A stretch of DNA of 33,971 nucleotides from JALHSV01 sp964553535 (GTDB taxonomy: Bacteria > Nitrospirota > Thermodesulfovibrionia > Thermodesulfovibrionales > SM23-35), in contig CAZKLK010000004.1 in the NCBI GenBank assembly GCA_964553535.1, positions 1 to 33,971 of the forward strand, in the 5' to 3' direction. A program made the position numbers and the translations under genes. Each line of letters opens with the position of its first letter. The stretch's first letter is position 1. The notes beneath the pieces were generated by a model, which searched no databases, had not been told where the DNA came from, and was given only the letters and a program-made list of their open reading frames with translations. Shown here in pieces: positions 23,509 to 31,588 of the stretch.

Positions 23509-24300
23509 TCAGGGCACAACAGGCCCATTGACAGGAATCACATAATATCCGGGAGATTCGCGGTACCTTTCAATCTGCGAAACGAAGAGCGGATTTCCGA
23601 GAAAAGTTTTTTCAGGCATCACTTCCATCCGCATGTCCGCAACGCCGTCCCTGACGACGCCTTTAAGCCTTGCAAAAATATCCGGTCCTTTCAGGGAGAC
23701 GGAGACAATATCAACAGCCCTCCCTTCCAAACGGACAGAACCCTTGACTGTTTCGAAGAAATTCAGCGGCAGGAAGACACCGGCAACAAAAGCCGGCTCG
23801 AATCCCGCATCCCTCACAAGAAACTCCATTTCCCATTTCAGACCGGTCATGGAAATTCTTCCTGAAATGGTTCCTGTCCCGCGTATCCCGGCTGTCGTCA
23901 GAAACCGCATGTCATGCATCTGGGCCCGTTCGAAATCGATATTGACGGCAGGCTTGTTTCTCGAGAGAACAGCGTCACCGGAAAAACTGCCTTTTCCGAG
24001 ACCGCCGCGAAAAGAGAAAGCCGGGCCAAAAGCAATAACATTCAGCGGATTTATATCCGCCCGGACGGAGCTAAACGCGATGATTTCCGATTCCGAATAC
24101 TTAAGGGCGATGCTGTCGGCGCGCAGACTAAAGAATAAACCCTTTTTCAACCCGTCAACAGAGACGGCGAATTCCCGGTCGCCGGCGAAATCCTTTATGG
24201 TCGCTTCGATTGCGGAAACAGGGAAAGCAATCCATATTCCCCAGATAAGGGCCGCAAGAACAAAGAGCGCAAAAAAGATCTTTTCAATCAGGAACCTCAC
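23509..24300 (-). CDS. gspN: type II secretion system protein GspN
   Basis: A bitopic inner-membrane protein: one N-terminal membrane segment (IFFALFVLAALIWGIWIAFP, residues 8-27), then a periplasmic beta-rich domain with FSLRADSIALKYSES and AFGPAFSFRGGLGKGSFSGDA, resembling GspN of other bacteria. Its role in secretion is poorly defined and many systems lack it. The start is GTG at 24300, overlapping the gspM stop (GTGA). It closes the gsp gene run. The assignment rests on position plus general fold, so it is less certain than for neighbouring genes. Confidence 0.75.
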   Translation of the reverse strand: MRFLIEKIFFALFVLAALIWGIWIAFPVSAIEATIKDFAGDREFAVSVDGLKKGLFFSLRADSIALKYSESEIIAFSSVRADINPLNVIAFGPAFSFRGGLGKGSFSGDAVLSRNKPAVNIDFERAQMHDMRFLTTAGIRGTGTISGRISMTGLKWEMEFLVRDAGFEPAFVAGVFLPLNFFETVKGSVRLEGRAVDIVSVSLKGPDIFARLKGVVRDGVADMRMEVMPEKTFLGNPLFVSQIERYRESPGYYVIPVNGPVVP

Positions 24301-24803
24301 CGTGTTTTTAAAAAGGAAAGCGTCAGCGTAATGTTCAGGAGTTCAGGATTGTCAAAGGACTGCTTGAGCGCCGCTTTTTTTATGGTGAGAATCATCGGCG
24401 CGCGTTCGATCCGGTAGAAAATATTCACCATTTGATTCATGGTAACTTTTTCGATAAAAACATCCGCTTCTTCCTCAATCCCGTCCTTCGTTTCTCTCCT
24501 GCCGGCGCTTTTCACTGTCTTCACCTTGTCCTTCAGGCCGACAGATGAAAAAACCTCATCAACAGCCTGATGAACTCCCTGCACATTTGTCATATCCTTC
24601 CTGCGCGCGGCCGCCTGTATTTTTTTCTGAAGCGACAGGAACTCATCCGCAAGGACGGCCATCTCCGCGCGTTGTTCCCGCAGCTTGTGCAATTCTTCCG
24701 TCCGGGAGGAAAGCGTTCGTAGGCCGAGGGTTCCGGCAACTGCAACGGCCATCAAAACAGAAAGGAAAACGACGGCTGCTTTCCTTTTCGGGGAATTCAT
24801 CAT
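24297..24803 (-). CDS. gspM: type II secretion system protein GspM
   Basis: A 168-residue inner-membrane platform protein that pairs with GspL. One membrane segment at residues 10-28 (AVVFLSVLMAVAVAGTLGL) is followed by a coiled coil (LHKLREQRAEMAVLADEFLSL) and a small ferredoxin-like periplasmic domain (VTMNQMVNIFYRIERAPMILTI). Identification is by this architecture and its place after gspL, with which it overlaps by 4 nt (ATGA). Sequence conservation in this family is low. Confidence 0.8.
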   Translation of the reverse strand: MMNSPKRKAAVVFLSVLMAVAVAGTLGLRTLSSRTEELHKLREQRAEMAVLADEFLSLQKKIQAAARRKDMTNVQGVHQAVDEVFSSVGLKDKVKTVKSAGRRETKDGIEEEADVFIEKVTMNQMVNIFYRIERAPMILTIKKAALKQSFDNPELLNITLTLSFLKTR

Positions 24804-25867
24804 GATGTTTTTCTCTCTTTCGCCGTTATGGTAAAAATAGTTGCCCCCTGCGCGGAAGCCTTCGAATCCGAAACTGACACCTCGTCGAAATACCTTTTCA
24901 GCTTCTCCTGCAGCTGCTGCACGGAACTGAGCGACGGCGCCTCTCCGCGGAAGGCGAGCTTATCCCGTTCGATGTTCACCTCGTACAATCTGACACCTTC
25001 CCTCTCAATCCGGGCAAGTTCCGAAAACACTTCGAGAGGCCTCACGCCTCCGATAATCTCTTCCCTGCCCCGCATCTCCCTTATATGTGATTTCAACTGG
25101 TGGAGTTCATTTATGATATTTTTCTCCCCGGGGAAAAGCTCCAGATAGGATTTCCGCATCTCATTTCTCAAAACTGCCGCCTCCTGCTTCAGGTAGAATA
25201 ACCGCATCAGCATATCGGCGGACAGCATCGCCAGAATCAAAGAAAACAATATTACGGTTATTTTCAGGGATTTTTTTGTTTTTTCCCTGTCGCGGGTGAA
25301 GGAATATTCGTTGCGCCGCAATTGAATCGTAGGGCTTCTAACCTCCTCAACAACAAGGTTCGGCCTTTCCTCGTCGGATATGGACGCCGGAGGAACGAGT
25401 TTTGACGGCGAAAAACCGTTCAGGGCATGCCTCAGTTCAAGGGACGTTATGCAGACCGGATCTATACCATGCCGCTTCAGTTTTTCAAGCATTGCGCCGA
25501 GACTCTTTTTTTCCAGATATACGGCAAGTATTTGAAATGCGTTATCATGTCTTCCGAGGACGACGGCGTCAAAGATCACGGCTTCAGCGCCCCCCAGAAT
25601 CATGCCTTCGAGCTCGAAGGGAAGAACCTGAAGTATACGCTCTTTATCGGAAAACGGCAGATCAATAACCCTGAAATTCAGGCTGCCGAGCGGAAGGCTG
25701 AGATACGCCGTTTCCATGCGCTCTGATACGGCATCTACCGGCAGGTCTCCGGAATCGGTCAGGGGGAAATTCCGCTGCTCCTTTATTGCGTAATTGTTCC
25801 CCTTTGCCTCAACCGCGTATCTCCGTAATTCCTTCCCGTCAATGTCCAAAAAAAAGACTTCGCCCAT
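24800..25867 (-). CDS. gspL: type II secretion system protein GspL
   Basis: Links the cytoplasmic ATPase GspE to the inner-membrane platform. The N-terminal cytoplasmic part has an actin-like/PilM-like pattern (SLNFRVIDLPFSDKERILQV, LPFELEGMI). One membrane segment lies at about 205-224 (ITVILFSLILAMLSADMLMR), followed by a coiled coil and a C-terminal ferredoxin-like domain (VSVSDSKASAQGATIFTI). At 355 residues it is somewhat short for the family. The ATG overlaps the gspK stop by 1 nt (TGATG). Confidence 0.85.
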   Translation of the reverse strand: MGEVFFLDIDGKELRRYAVEAKGNNYAIKEQRNFPLTDSGDLPVDAVSERMETAYLSLPLGSLNFRVIDLPFSDKERILQVLPFELEGMILGGAEAVIFDAVVLGRHDNAFQILAVYLEKKSLGAMLEKLKRHGIDPVCITSLELRHALNGFSPSKLVPPASISDEERPNLVVEEVRSPTIQLRRNEYSFTRDREKTKKSLKITVILFSLILAMLSADMLMRLFYLKQEAAVLRNEMRKSYLELFPGEKNIINELHQLKSHIREMRGREEIIGGVRPLEVFSELARIEREGVRLYEVNIERDKLAFRGEAPSLSSVQQLQEKLKRYFDEVSVSDSKASAQGATIFTITAKERKTS

Positions 25868-26793
25868 CAGTATTCCTTCCAGTACTTCCAGTGCCGAATT
25901 GCGGCGTTTTCCCTGTTCATATACATGACCGTTTCGATAATCCTTTTGACGCCGCCTGAATCGGCCGCCGATCGTATGGAAAAATGATCGCCTTTGACGG
26001 CGACCGCGCCCGGCGCTATGCCTGCCATGTCGCCTTCAAAGCCGGCCACTCTGCCAAGGTCGCTTATCTCCCGGAAGGGAGCATGTTCCCTGAAATCGGT
26101 CACCCTCTGAGCAAGCTCGTCGTTTATTTTATCCGACAGACATCTCAGGACGGGTTTCCCCGCGCCGTTGACATTGATGGAAAGATTGTCCCTGGTGCCG
26201 TATGCCGTTATATGCGGCAACAGGGCATTGTAATCTTCCCTGCTTATTCCCGGTATCAGCAATATTTCGTCCGTACTGAGCAGGGCCGAATTCCGCGCCC
26301 TTTCTTCGGAACCGGCAAGCCGCGGCTCTTTGTCGGAATCAATCCAGTCCACAAGGCGGTCGGCGATCTTCTCATCGAGTGAGAGCACCCTGAGAAGCCT
26401 CTTGAAACAATTGTAAGGGCTTTGATGATCGCCTTCACGGATAATCTCGTTTTTCGGCACAAGCGCATTTATATTGAATTTTGAACTTTCATCTTCGATT
26501 CTTATGGTGATTGATCCCGGGAAACCTTCAAATGGGTTTTCCACCGGGAACTCCATACTGCCCGGGTAGGAATAAGCCTTCCCTTTGAAGGCATCCGCCA
26601 CCAGCATTGCCGATATGTTAACCCCTGACTTCGCCATGAGAGAAAGTCTCTGTGAATCGCGCCAGTTGTAAAGATTGCCGGTGCCGACATACACTCCGTA
26701 TGAGAATTCAACCACCAGGGCTGTAACAAGAACCACGGCCAAAAGTGTAACGACCAATGCCATTCCGCGCTCATTTCCCGCAGGACGCATCAT
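25867..26793 (-). CDS. gspK: type II secretion system minor pseudopilin GspK
   Basis: Tip-complex pseudopilin of 308 residues, larger than the others as usual for GspK. The short leader ends NERG, with a prepilin-peptidase cleavage site G|MALVVTLLAVVLVTALVV; the glutamate normally at mature position 5 is absent, as is typical of GspK. Helix-rich domains follow (FNINALVPKNEI, DRLVDWIDSDKEPR, LSTDEILLIPGISREDYNAL). The ATG overlaps the gspJ stop (ATGA). Confidence 0.9.
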   Translation of the reverse strand: MMRPAGNERGMALVVTLLAVVLVTALVVEFSYGVYVGTGNLYNWRDSQRLSLMAKSGVNISAMLVADAFKGKAYSYPGSMEFPVENPFEGFPGSITIRIEDESSKFNINALVPKNEIIREGDHQSPYNCFKRLLRVLSLDEKIADRLVDWIDSDKEPRLAGSEERARNSALLSTDEILLIPGISREDYNALLPHITAYGTRDNLSINVNGAGKPVLRCLSDKINDELAQRVTDFREHAPFREISDLGRVAGFEGDMAGIAPGAVAVKGDHFSIRSAADSGGVKRIIETVMYMNRENAAIRHWKYWKEY

Positions 26794-27443
26794 ATCGGCC
26801 TGTTAATTCTGGGCTTCGCAACATCGGAAAGCGTAACGGTTCTGTCTTTCAGTTTTACCTCAAGGCCGATTCTAACCTCTTCCGGAGTATTTTTGTTGAT
26901 ATCCGTATCCCATGTCCTGACCCATTTGTCCCGGTATTTTGCTTCAATGCTGAAGGCATTCAGATTTTCGATAATCTCAACTCCCTCTGCTTCCGCTTCC
27001 CTCTGCTGCTGCGGCTCTATTTTTTTGAGAAGATTTAACCTGCCGCCGCGCTCTTCAGTATAATACGATATCCTTGAAAGACCCGGGCGGAGAACAGAAA
27101 AGGCTGTGAAAGTCAGCTCGGAGGCTGGTTTGCCGTATGAATCCCTGTCCTTTATCTGAAGCAGGGTGTGTTCATGTGATTCCTGAAAAAAAGACGATTC
27201 GATTTCGCATCTCAGGACGTCAACGGCCCTCCTTGCTTCCTGAAGCTTCACCAGAGATTCATCCATTCCGTCAACAGCCCTCATGGCCAGGAAAACTGTG
27301 CTGTAAATCGCCGTCAGGACGACCGACAAAACTGCAACACTGATAAGCACTTCGAGCACGGTAAAACCGCTCCTTCTTCGTAGGACGACGGATGAATTAC
27401 GGGCAATGAAAATGGTATTTTCTATTTTTGTCTCCTTTTCCAT
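26790..27443 (-). CDS. gspJ: type II secretion system minor pseudopilin GspJ
   Basis: A minor pseudopilin with the prepilin motif RRRSG|FTVLEVLISVAVLSVV, including Glu at mature position 5. The leader before the cleavage site is about 24 residues from ATG 27443, or 31 from ATG 27464; the former is preferred because AAGGA lies 6 nt upstream. This is unusually long, and the leader resembles the GspI leader (ETKIENTIFIARNSS versus ETKSGDIIFIPHDSS). The C-terminal part has GspJ-type beta strands (VRTWDTDINKNTPEEVRIGL). It is followed by gspK with a 4-nt overlap. Confidence 0.85.
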   Translation of the reverse strand: MEKETKIENTIFIARNSSVVLRRRSGFTVLEVLISVAVLSVVLTAIYSTVFLAMRAVDGMDESLVKLQEARRAVDVLRCEIESSFFQESHEHTLLQIKDRDSYGKPASELTFTAFSVLRPGLSRISYYTEERGGRLNLLKKIEPQQQREAEAEGVEIIENLNAFSIEAKYRDKWVRTWDTDINKNTPEEVRIGLEVKLKDRTVTLSDVAKPRINRPI

Positions 27444-27466
27444 CCTTCTTCCTTCATCATTCATCC

Positions 27467-27862
27467 CTACTTAAAAACAAACTCATTCAGTCTTACCTCT
27501 TCATGGCCCGATTTCACCGCAACAATGACTTCGGCAATTCCCGGGTACGGGGAGTCTTTCAAAAAAGTTTCATACGAATACTGTTCATACGGTGAATCGA
27601 AGGCGCCTTTGCTTTCAGCGGGACTTTTTTCCGTCGCGTACATTTTATTCTTTGCAAGGAGTGTTGCGGTTGTTACTATCTCCTGTTTTTCGACCAGTCC
27701 CAGGTGATAGTTAAGCGTGCAGATCAGGGTTACGAGGAGACCGCCGATTATAGCAAGGGAAATGAGCACCTCTAACAGGGTAAAACCGCCTCTCTCCTGA
27801 ATTATGGGTGATGAATCATGCGGGATAAAAATAATATCCCCGCTTTTTGTTTCTTTTTTCAT
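27467..27862 (-). CDS. gspI: type II secretion system minor pseudopilin GspI
   Basis: A 131-residue pseudopilin with cleavage site ERGG|FTLLEVLISLAIIGGLLV. The pre-cleavage leader is about 27 residues, longer than the usual 6-10, and similar to that of GspJ. The C-terminal region shows the GspI pattern (IVTTATLLAKNKMYATEKSP, YPGIAEVIVAV). A strong GGAGG-type Shine-Dalgarno (GAAGGAGGAGGG) directly precedes the ATG. Confidence 0.85.
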   Translation of the reverse strand: MKKETKSGDIIFIPHDSSPIIQERGGFTLLEVLISLAIIGGLLVTLICTLNYHLGLVEKQEIVTTATLLAKNKMYATEKSPAESKGAFDSPYEQYSYETFLKDSPYPGIAEVIVAVKSGHEEVRLNEFVFK

Positions 27863-27904
27863 CCCTCCTCCTTCTTCCTCTTCCCGCGTTTCATCCCCAA
27901 TCCA

Positions 27905-28372
27905 CTATAATTTCTCAGTGATTTTCACTTTCCCGCTCAGGTGATTAATGGTGATCGCCATATTTTCATCTCCTGAAACCATATGCACGGCAATATTCTC
28001 CCTGAGTCCATGAGGTTCGATGAAAACAGTAACCTCGCCCCGTGAAACAGTTCCGGCTGACTGCGTTGACAGGCTTGTCATATTCCGGAATTTCTTCTTT
28101 TTTTCTCCTTCCGGACTTTTCCATGCGATCAGATTACCGTCAAGGTCGAATTTTATCCAACAAACCTCCTTGCGTGAGACCGCGCTGTCATGCGCAAATC
28201 TCAGGATTGACGCGACTTCACGGGCTTCAGCCTTAAGCCGTCGTTCACCAACCCCCGCGAATGAGGGCAACACGATTGCCGCAACGATTGAGATGAGGAA
28301 AATGGCGACAATCAGCTCGAGGGATGTGAAGCCCCTGCAGGAGGCATCCAATGTCTTGTTTTTACAGATCAT
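27905..28372 (-). CDS. gspH: type II secretion system minor pseudopilin GspH
   Basis: A 155-residue pseudopilin. The leader MICKNKTLDASCRG ends at the cleavage site G|FTSLELIVAIFLISIVAAIVL, with Glu at position 5. The rest of the helix and beta domain follow the GspH/FimT pattern (LRFAHDSAVSRKEVCWIKFD, GEVTVFIEPHG, LSGKVKITE). It lies between gspG and gspI. Confidence 0.85.
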   Translation of the reverse strand: MICKNKTLDASCRGFTSLELIVAIFLISIVAAIVLPSFAGVGERRLKAEAREVASILRFAHDSAVSRKEVCWIKFDLDGNLIAWKSPEGEKKKKFRNMTSLSTQSAGTVSRGEVTVFIEPHGLRENIAVHMVSGDENMAITINHLSGKVKITEKL

Positions 28373-28407
28373 ATATGCCGGAATTCGGACTTTGCACCCT
28401 GAATTTC

Positions 28408-28839
28408 CTACTGCATATCCCAGTTTCCGATGTCGGCGTCTTTTCCGTCCCCGCCCTCTCTTCCATCAGCCCCGTAGCTGATCAGATCGAAGTCGCCGTA
28501 CAGCCCCGGTGATATATAGATATATGGATTACCCCACGGATCAGCCGGTATTTTCCTCTGCTCAAGGTATCCGCCTTCCCTGTATTTCTGCGGAATCTGT
28601 CCCGTAAAAGGTCTTTCAACGAGCGCCGCGAGACCCTGCTCCGTGTCCGGATAAAAACCGTTGTCCAGTTTGAAGAGCTTCAGGGCGGTTTCGAAACTCC
28701 TTATCTGAACCTTTGCCTCCGCAATGCGCGCGTCGTCCGTTCTTCCGATAATGCGAGGCGCGACTATTGCCGCCAGGATACTCAGGATAAAGACAACGAC
28801 AATGACCTCAAGCAGGGTAAACCCTTTGCTGTTTTTCAC
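28408..28839 (-). CDS. gspG: type II secretion system major pseudopilin GspG
   Basis: The major subunit of the pseudopilus that pushes substrates through GspD. The short leader MKNSKG is followed by FTLLEVIVVVFILSILAAIV (Glu5 present). The C-terminal signature is complete: FYPDTEQGLAALVERP, DPWGNPYIYISPG and the calcium-site region ISYGADGREGGDG. The start is GTG at 28839 with GGAGG about 7 nt upstream. The length of 143 is typical. Confidence 0.95.
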   Translation of the reverse strand: MKNSKGFTLLEVIVVVFILSILAAIVAPRIIGRTDDARIAEAKVQIRSFETALKLFKLDNGFYPDTEQGLAALVERPFTGQIPQKYREGGYLEQRKIPADPWGNPYIYISPGLYGDFDLISYGADGREGGDGKDADIGNWDMQ

Positions 28840-28849
28840 CGGAACCTCC

Positions 28850-30025
28850 TCATTTTATCAACTGATTCAACTGGAATATCGGCAGCAGCACCGCAAGAAC
28901 GATCAATCCGACAATAAGACCCATGGCGAGAATCATGGCGGGCTCAAGGAAAGCCAGTGACTTTTGAACCCTCCGCGTGAATTCCTGCTCGTACGAGTCT
29001 GCGGCATTTTTCAGCACCCCGGCAAGTTGCCCGCTCCTTTCCCCTGTCGAAACGAGCTGAAGGAGAACGGGAGGAAAGCCCTCCAGCGACGCGGCGAGCC
29101 TTGCTCCTTCCGCAACTCTCCCTGCCGCGTCAATGACCATTTTCTCAAGCATTGCATTCCCGATGGACTTTGCCGACAGTTCGAGCGCCCTCAACACCGG
29201 CAGGCCGCCCTCGAGCAGGAAACTTAGAGTCCTCGTGAATCTGGCAAAATACAGGCTCTGTACAACCCTTCCCGGCAGCCGCATCATGAGTCTGTCGATC
29301 AGCATTTTGTTCTTCTCTTTCAGTTTATTCAATACGAATATTCCTCCGAGAAGTATGCCGATCAGCGCCCACCAGTAGCTTTGGAACATATCGCTGATCA
29401 CAATAAGAGCAACGGTGAGAAAAGGAAGGGCAGCCTCCGTGTCCGCAAAAATCCTGGTTATTTTCGGAATGACAAACGTAAAAAGGAACGACAGCACAAT
29501 GAAGCCGATGCAGACCATGAATACCGGGTAGACCATCGAAGTCCGCACTTTTGCCTTTAGACCGCTCTGCGCTTCGAGAAAATCCGCCAGACGGGCAAGA
29601 ACTTTATCAAGCGTGCCGCTCACTTCACCGGCAGCAACCATGTGCACATAAAACTCGGGGAAAATCGTGCCGTACCCGGCGATAGCTTTTGAAAAACGCG
29701 CGCCGGCAGCGACATTTTCCTTGACGCCGACAAGGAGATTCTTCCGGAAGCCCCTGTTTTCATCGGCAATAGCGCTTAACGCATCCATCAATGTTACGCC
29801 GGAGGCAAGGAGGGTGGATAATTGCCGCGTGGCCGACGGCAGGAAGTTGGGATCGGCTCTGCGGAAGAAACCTTTCCCCGCCTGATATGCAGTCTCATTG
29901 ACCCTGTGCGGATGGAGTCCCGACTCTCTAAGCCTCCGGGCCGCCTCTTTCCGGCTGTTTGCCTCGATTGTGCCCGCAACCTCCGAGCCGTCGGCCCTGT
30001 AGCCGTTATACTGAAATACCGGCAT
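28850..30025 (-). CDS. gspF: type II secretion system inner-membrane platform protein GspF
   Basis: A polytopic platform protein of 391 residues with two GspF domains. It starts MPVFQYNGYRADGSEVAGTI; the first domain contains QLSTLLASGVTLMDALSAI and the second FARTLSFLLEGGLPVLRALE-like sequence plus STGERSGQLAGVL. Membrane segments lie near 170-195, 210-240 and at the C-terminus (AMILAMGLIVGLIVLAVLLP). It overlaps the gspE end by 20 nt. Confidence 0.94.
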   Translation of the reverse strand: MPVFQYNGYRADGSEVAGTIEANSRKEAARRLRESGLHPHRVNETAYQAGKGFFRRADPNFLPSATRQLSTLLASGVTLMDALSAIADENRGFRKNLLVGVKENVAAGARFSKAIAGYGTIFPEFYVHMVAAGEVSGTLDKVLARLADFLEAQSGLKAKVRTSMVYPVFMVCIGFIVLSFLFTFVIPKITRIFADTEAALPFLTVALIVISDMFQSYWWALIGILLGGIFVLNKLKEKNKMLIDRLMMRLPGRVVQSLYFARFTRTLSFLLEGGLPVLRALELSAKSIGNAMLEKMVIDAAGRVAEGARLAASLEGFPPVLLQLVSTGERSGQLAGVLKNAADSYEQEFTRRVQKSLAFLEPAMILAMGLIVGLIVLAVLLPIFQLNQLIK

Positions 30026-31583
30026 GGTCCTTCTGCGTCACCCGCAAGACCTCTTCAAGAGTTGTGCTTCCCAGATAAGCCTTTGCGATACCATCCATTC
30101 TCAGGGTTTTCATCCCGCGTGAGACGGCATAATTTCTGATGCTCTGCAAGTCGATCCTGTCGGTTATCATGCGGCGCATTTCATCGTCGATCACAAGAAG
30201 CTCGAAAATCCCGGTCCTGCCGAGATAACCTTTCCCCTTGCATTTGTCGCATCCTTTGCCACGATATAAGAGAAAGGGGCCCCCCCCTCCCTTATCCTCC
30301 TCCCTCAAGGGGGAGGGATGGGTGGAGGGGAGTAATGGATTAATAAAATATGACTTCTCGACATCCGAAGCCTCATATGCCTCTTTGCAGTGAGGACATA
30401 TGGTTCTGGCAAGCCGTTGCGCAAGAACAACCGTCAGCGAGGACGCGACGAGGAACGGCTCAATACCCATGTCGACAAGCCTGACGAGAGCGCCCGGCGC
30501 GTCATTTGTATGAAGGGTGCTTAACACAAGGTGCCCGGTGAGGGACGCCTGCATCGCAATTTCAGCAGTCTCAAGGTCCCGTATCTCGCCGACCATGATA
30601 ACATCCGGGTCCTGTCTCAATATTGACCGGAGTCCTGAGGCAAACGTCAGTCCGATCCTTGGATTTACATGCATCTGGCCGATGCCCTTCAGCTGGTATT
30701 CGACAGGGTCTTCGATGGTTATGATATTTTTCTCTTCAGTATGGATCCTGTTCATGGCGGCATAGAGGGTAGTGGTCTTCCCGCTTCCCGTCGGACCCGT
30801 AACCAGAATGATGCCGTCGGGCCTCTTGAGGTATTCGTCAAACTTGGTCTCGTCGTCTTTGCTGAAGCCCACCTCCCACAGTCCGAGCAATCCATGTTTT
30901 CTGTCGAGCAGCCTCATAACCGCCCTCTCGCCGTGCGATGTCGGCACAACCGATACCCGTATGTCGATATCCCGTCCGCCAATGAGCAGTCGTATCCTGC
31001 CATCCTGGGGCAGCCTCTTCTCCGCTATATCGAGATGGGCCATAATTTTAATCCTGCTGATCAAGGCGTCCTGAATAATCTTCGGAGGGGACAAAACTTT
31101 ATGGAGGACACCGTCCACGCGCAAACGGACCTCAAGTTCTTTTTCGTATGGTTCAACGTGAATGTCGCTCGCCCTCTCCTTGACAGCCTGCAGAAGCAAA
31201 GCATTCAACAGCCTTATGATAGGCGCTTCCTCGGTCAGCTCGAGCAGGTCCTTCGGGGTCTCAAACGCTATCGCAACAGACGAGAGATCTTCTCCCGATA
31301 TCGCATCCATTACTTCCTCGGCTGAACCCATCTGACCGTAGAATCTGTTGATTGCATCGATGATTACCCCGGCCGGCGCCCTTAACGCCCTTGGTTTTAA
31401 CCCGAGAATCTTCGCCGCTTCAGCGAGCGCAAGCACCCCTTTTTCGTCGGCGACCGCTCCAATTAGTTCAAAGTCATGTCTTCTGATCGGGAATATCAGG
31501 TTGTTCTTTACAAAGCTGAGAGGGATATTTTTGAGAAGAATAGTTTCAACGGCTTCATCGTTTATGACTTCAATCGTGTCCAT
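30006..31583 (-). CDS. gspE: type II secretion system ATPase GspE, with an in-frame repeat insert
   Basis: A cytoplasmic hexameric ATPase that drives the pseudopilus. Walker A is GPTGSGKTTTLY near residue 264, the Asp box SDIHVEPYEKELEVRLRVDG near 140, Walker B VIMVGEIRD, and the His box LSTLHTNDAPGALVRL. The zinc-binding tetracysteine domain has CPHC near 396 and CDKC near 443. Between these pairs the normal linker is lengthened by about 22 residues (NPLLPSTHPSPLREEDKGGG), encoded by a dispersed GC-rich repeat (30275-30345). The rest is intact and in frame, so the protein is probably functional. It starts 5 nt after the gspD stop. Confidence 0.95.
   Translation of the reverse strand: MDTIEVINDEAVETILLKNIPLSFVKNNLIFPIRRHDFELIGAVADEKGVLALAEAAKILGLKPRALRAPAGVIIDAINRFYGQMGSAEEVMDAISGEDLSSVAIAFETPKDLLELTEEAPIIRLLNALLLQAVKERASDIHVEPYEKELEVRLRVDGVLHKVLSPPKIIQDALISRIKIMAHLDIAEKRLPQDGRIRLLIGGRDIDIRVSVVPTSHGERAVMRLLDRKHGLLGLWEVGFSKDDETKFDEYLKRPDGIILVTGPTGSGKTTTLYAAMNRIHTEEKNIITIEDPVEYQLKGIGQMHVNPRIGLTFASGLRSILRQDPDVIMVGEIRDLETAEIAMQASLTGHLVLSTLHTNDAPGALVRLVDMGIEPFLVASSLTVVLAQRLARTICPHCKEAYEASDVEKSYFINPLLPSTHPSPLREEDKGGGGPFLLYRGKGCDKCKGKGYLGRTGIFELLVIDDEMRRMITDRIDLQSIRNYAVSRGMKTLRMDGIAKAYLGSTTLEEVLRVTQKDHAGISV
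30275..30345 (-). repeat. dispersed GC-rich repeat inserted in frame within gspE
   Basis: Contains the palindrome CCTCCCTCAAGGGGGAGGG with flanking GGATGGGTGGAGGGG, close to the repeat module at 11755-11792. It is read in frame and adds low-complexity sequence to the zinc domain of GspE. The boundaries are approximate. Confidence 0.75.
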
Positions 31584-31588
31584 TCATT

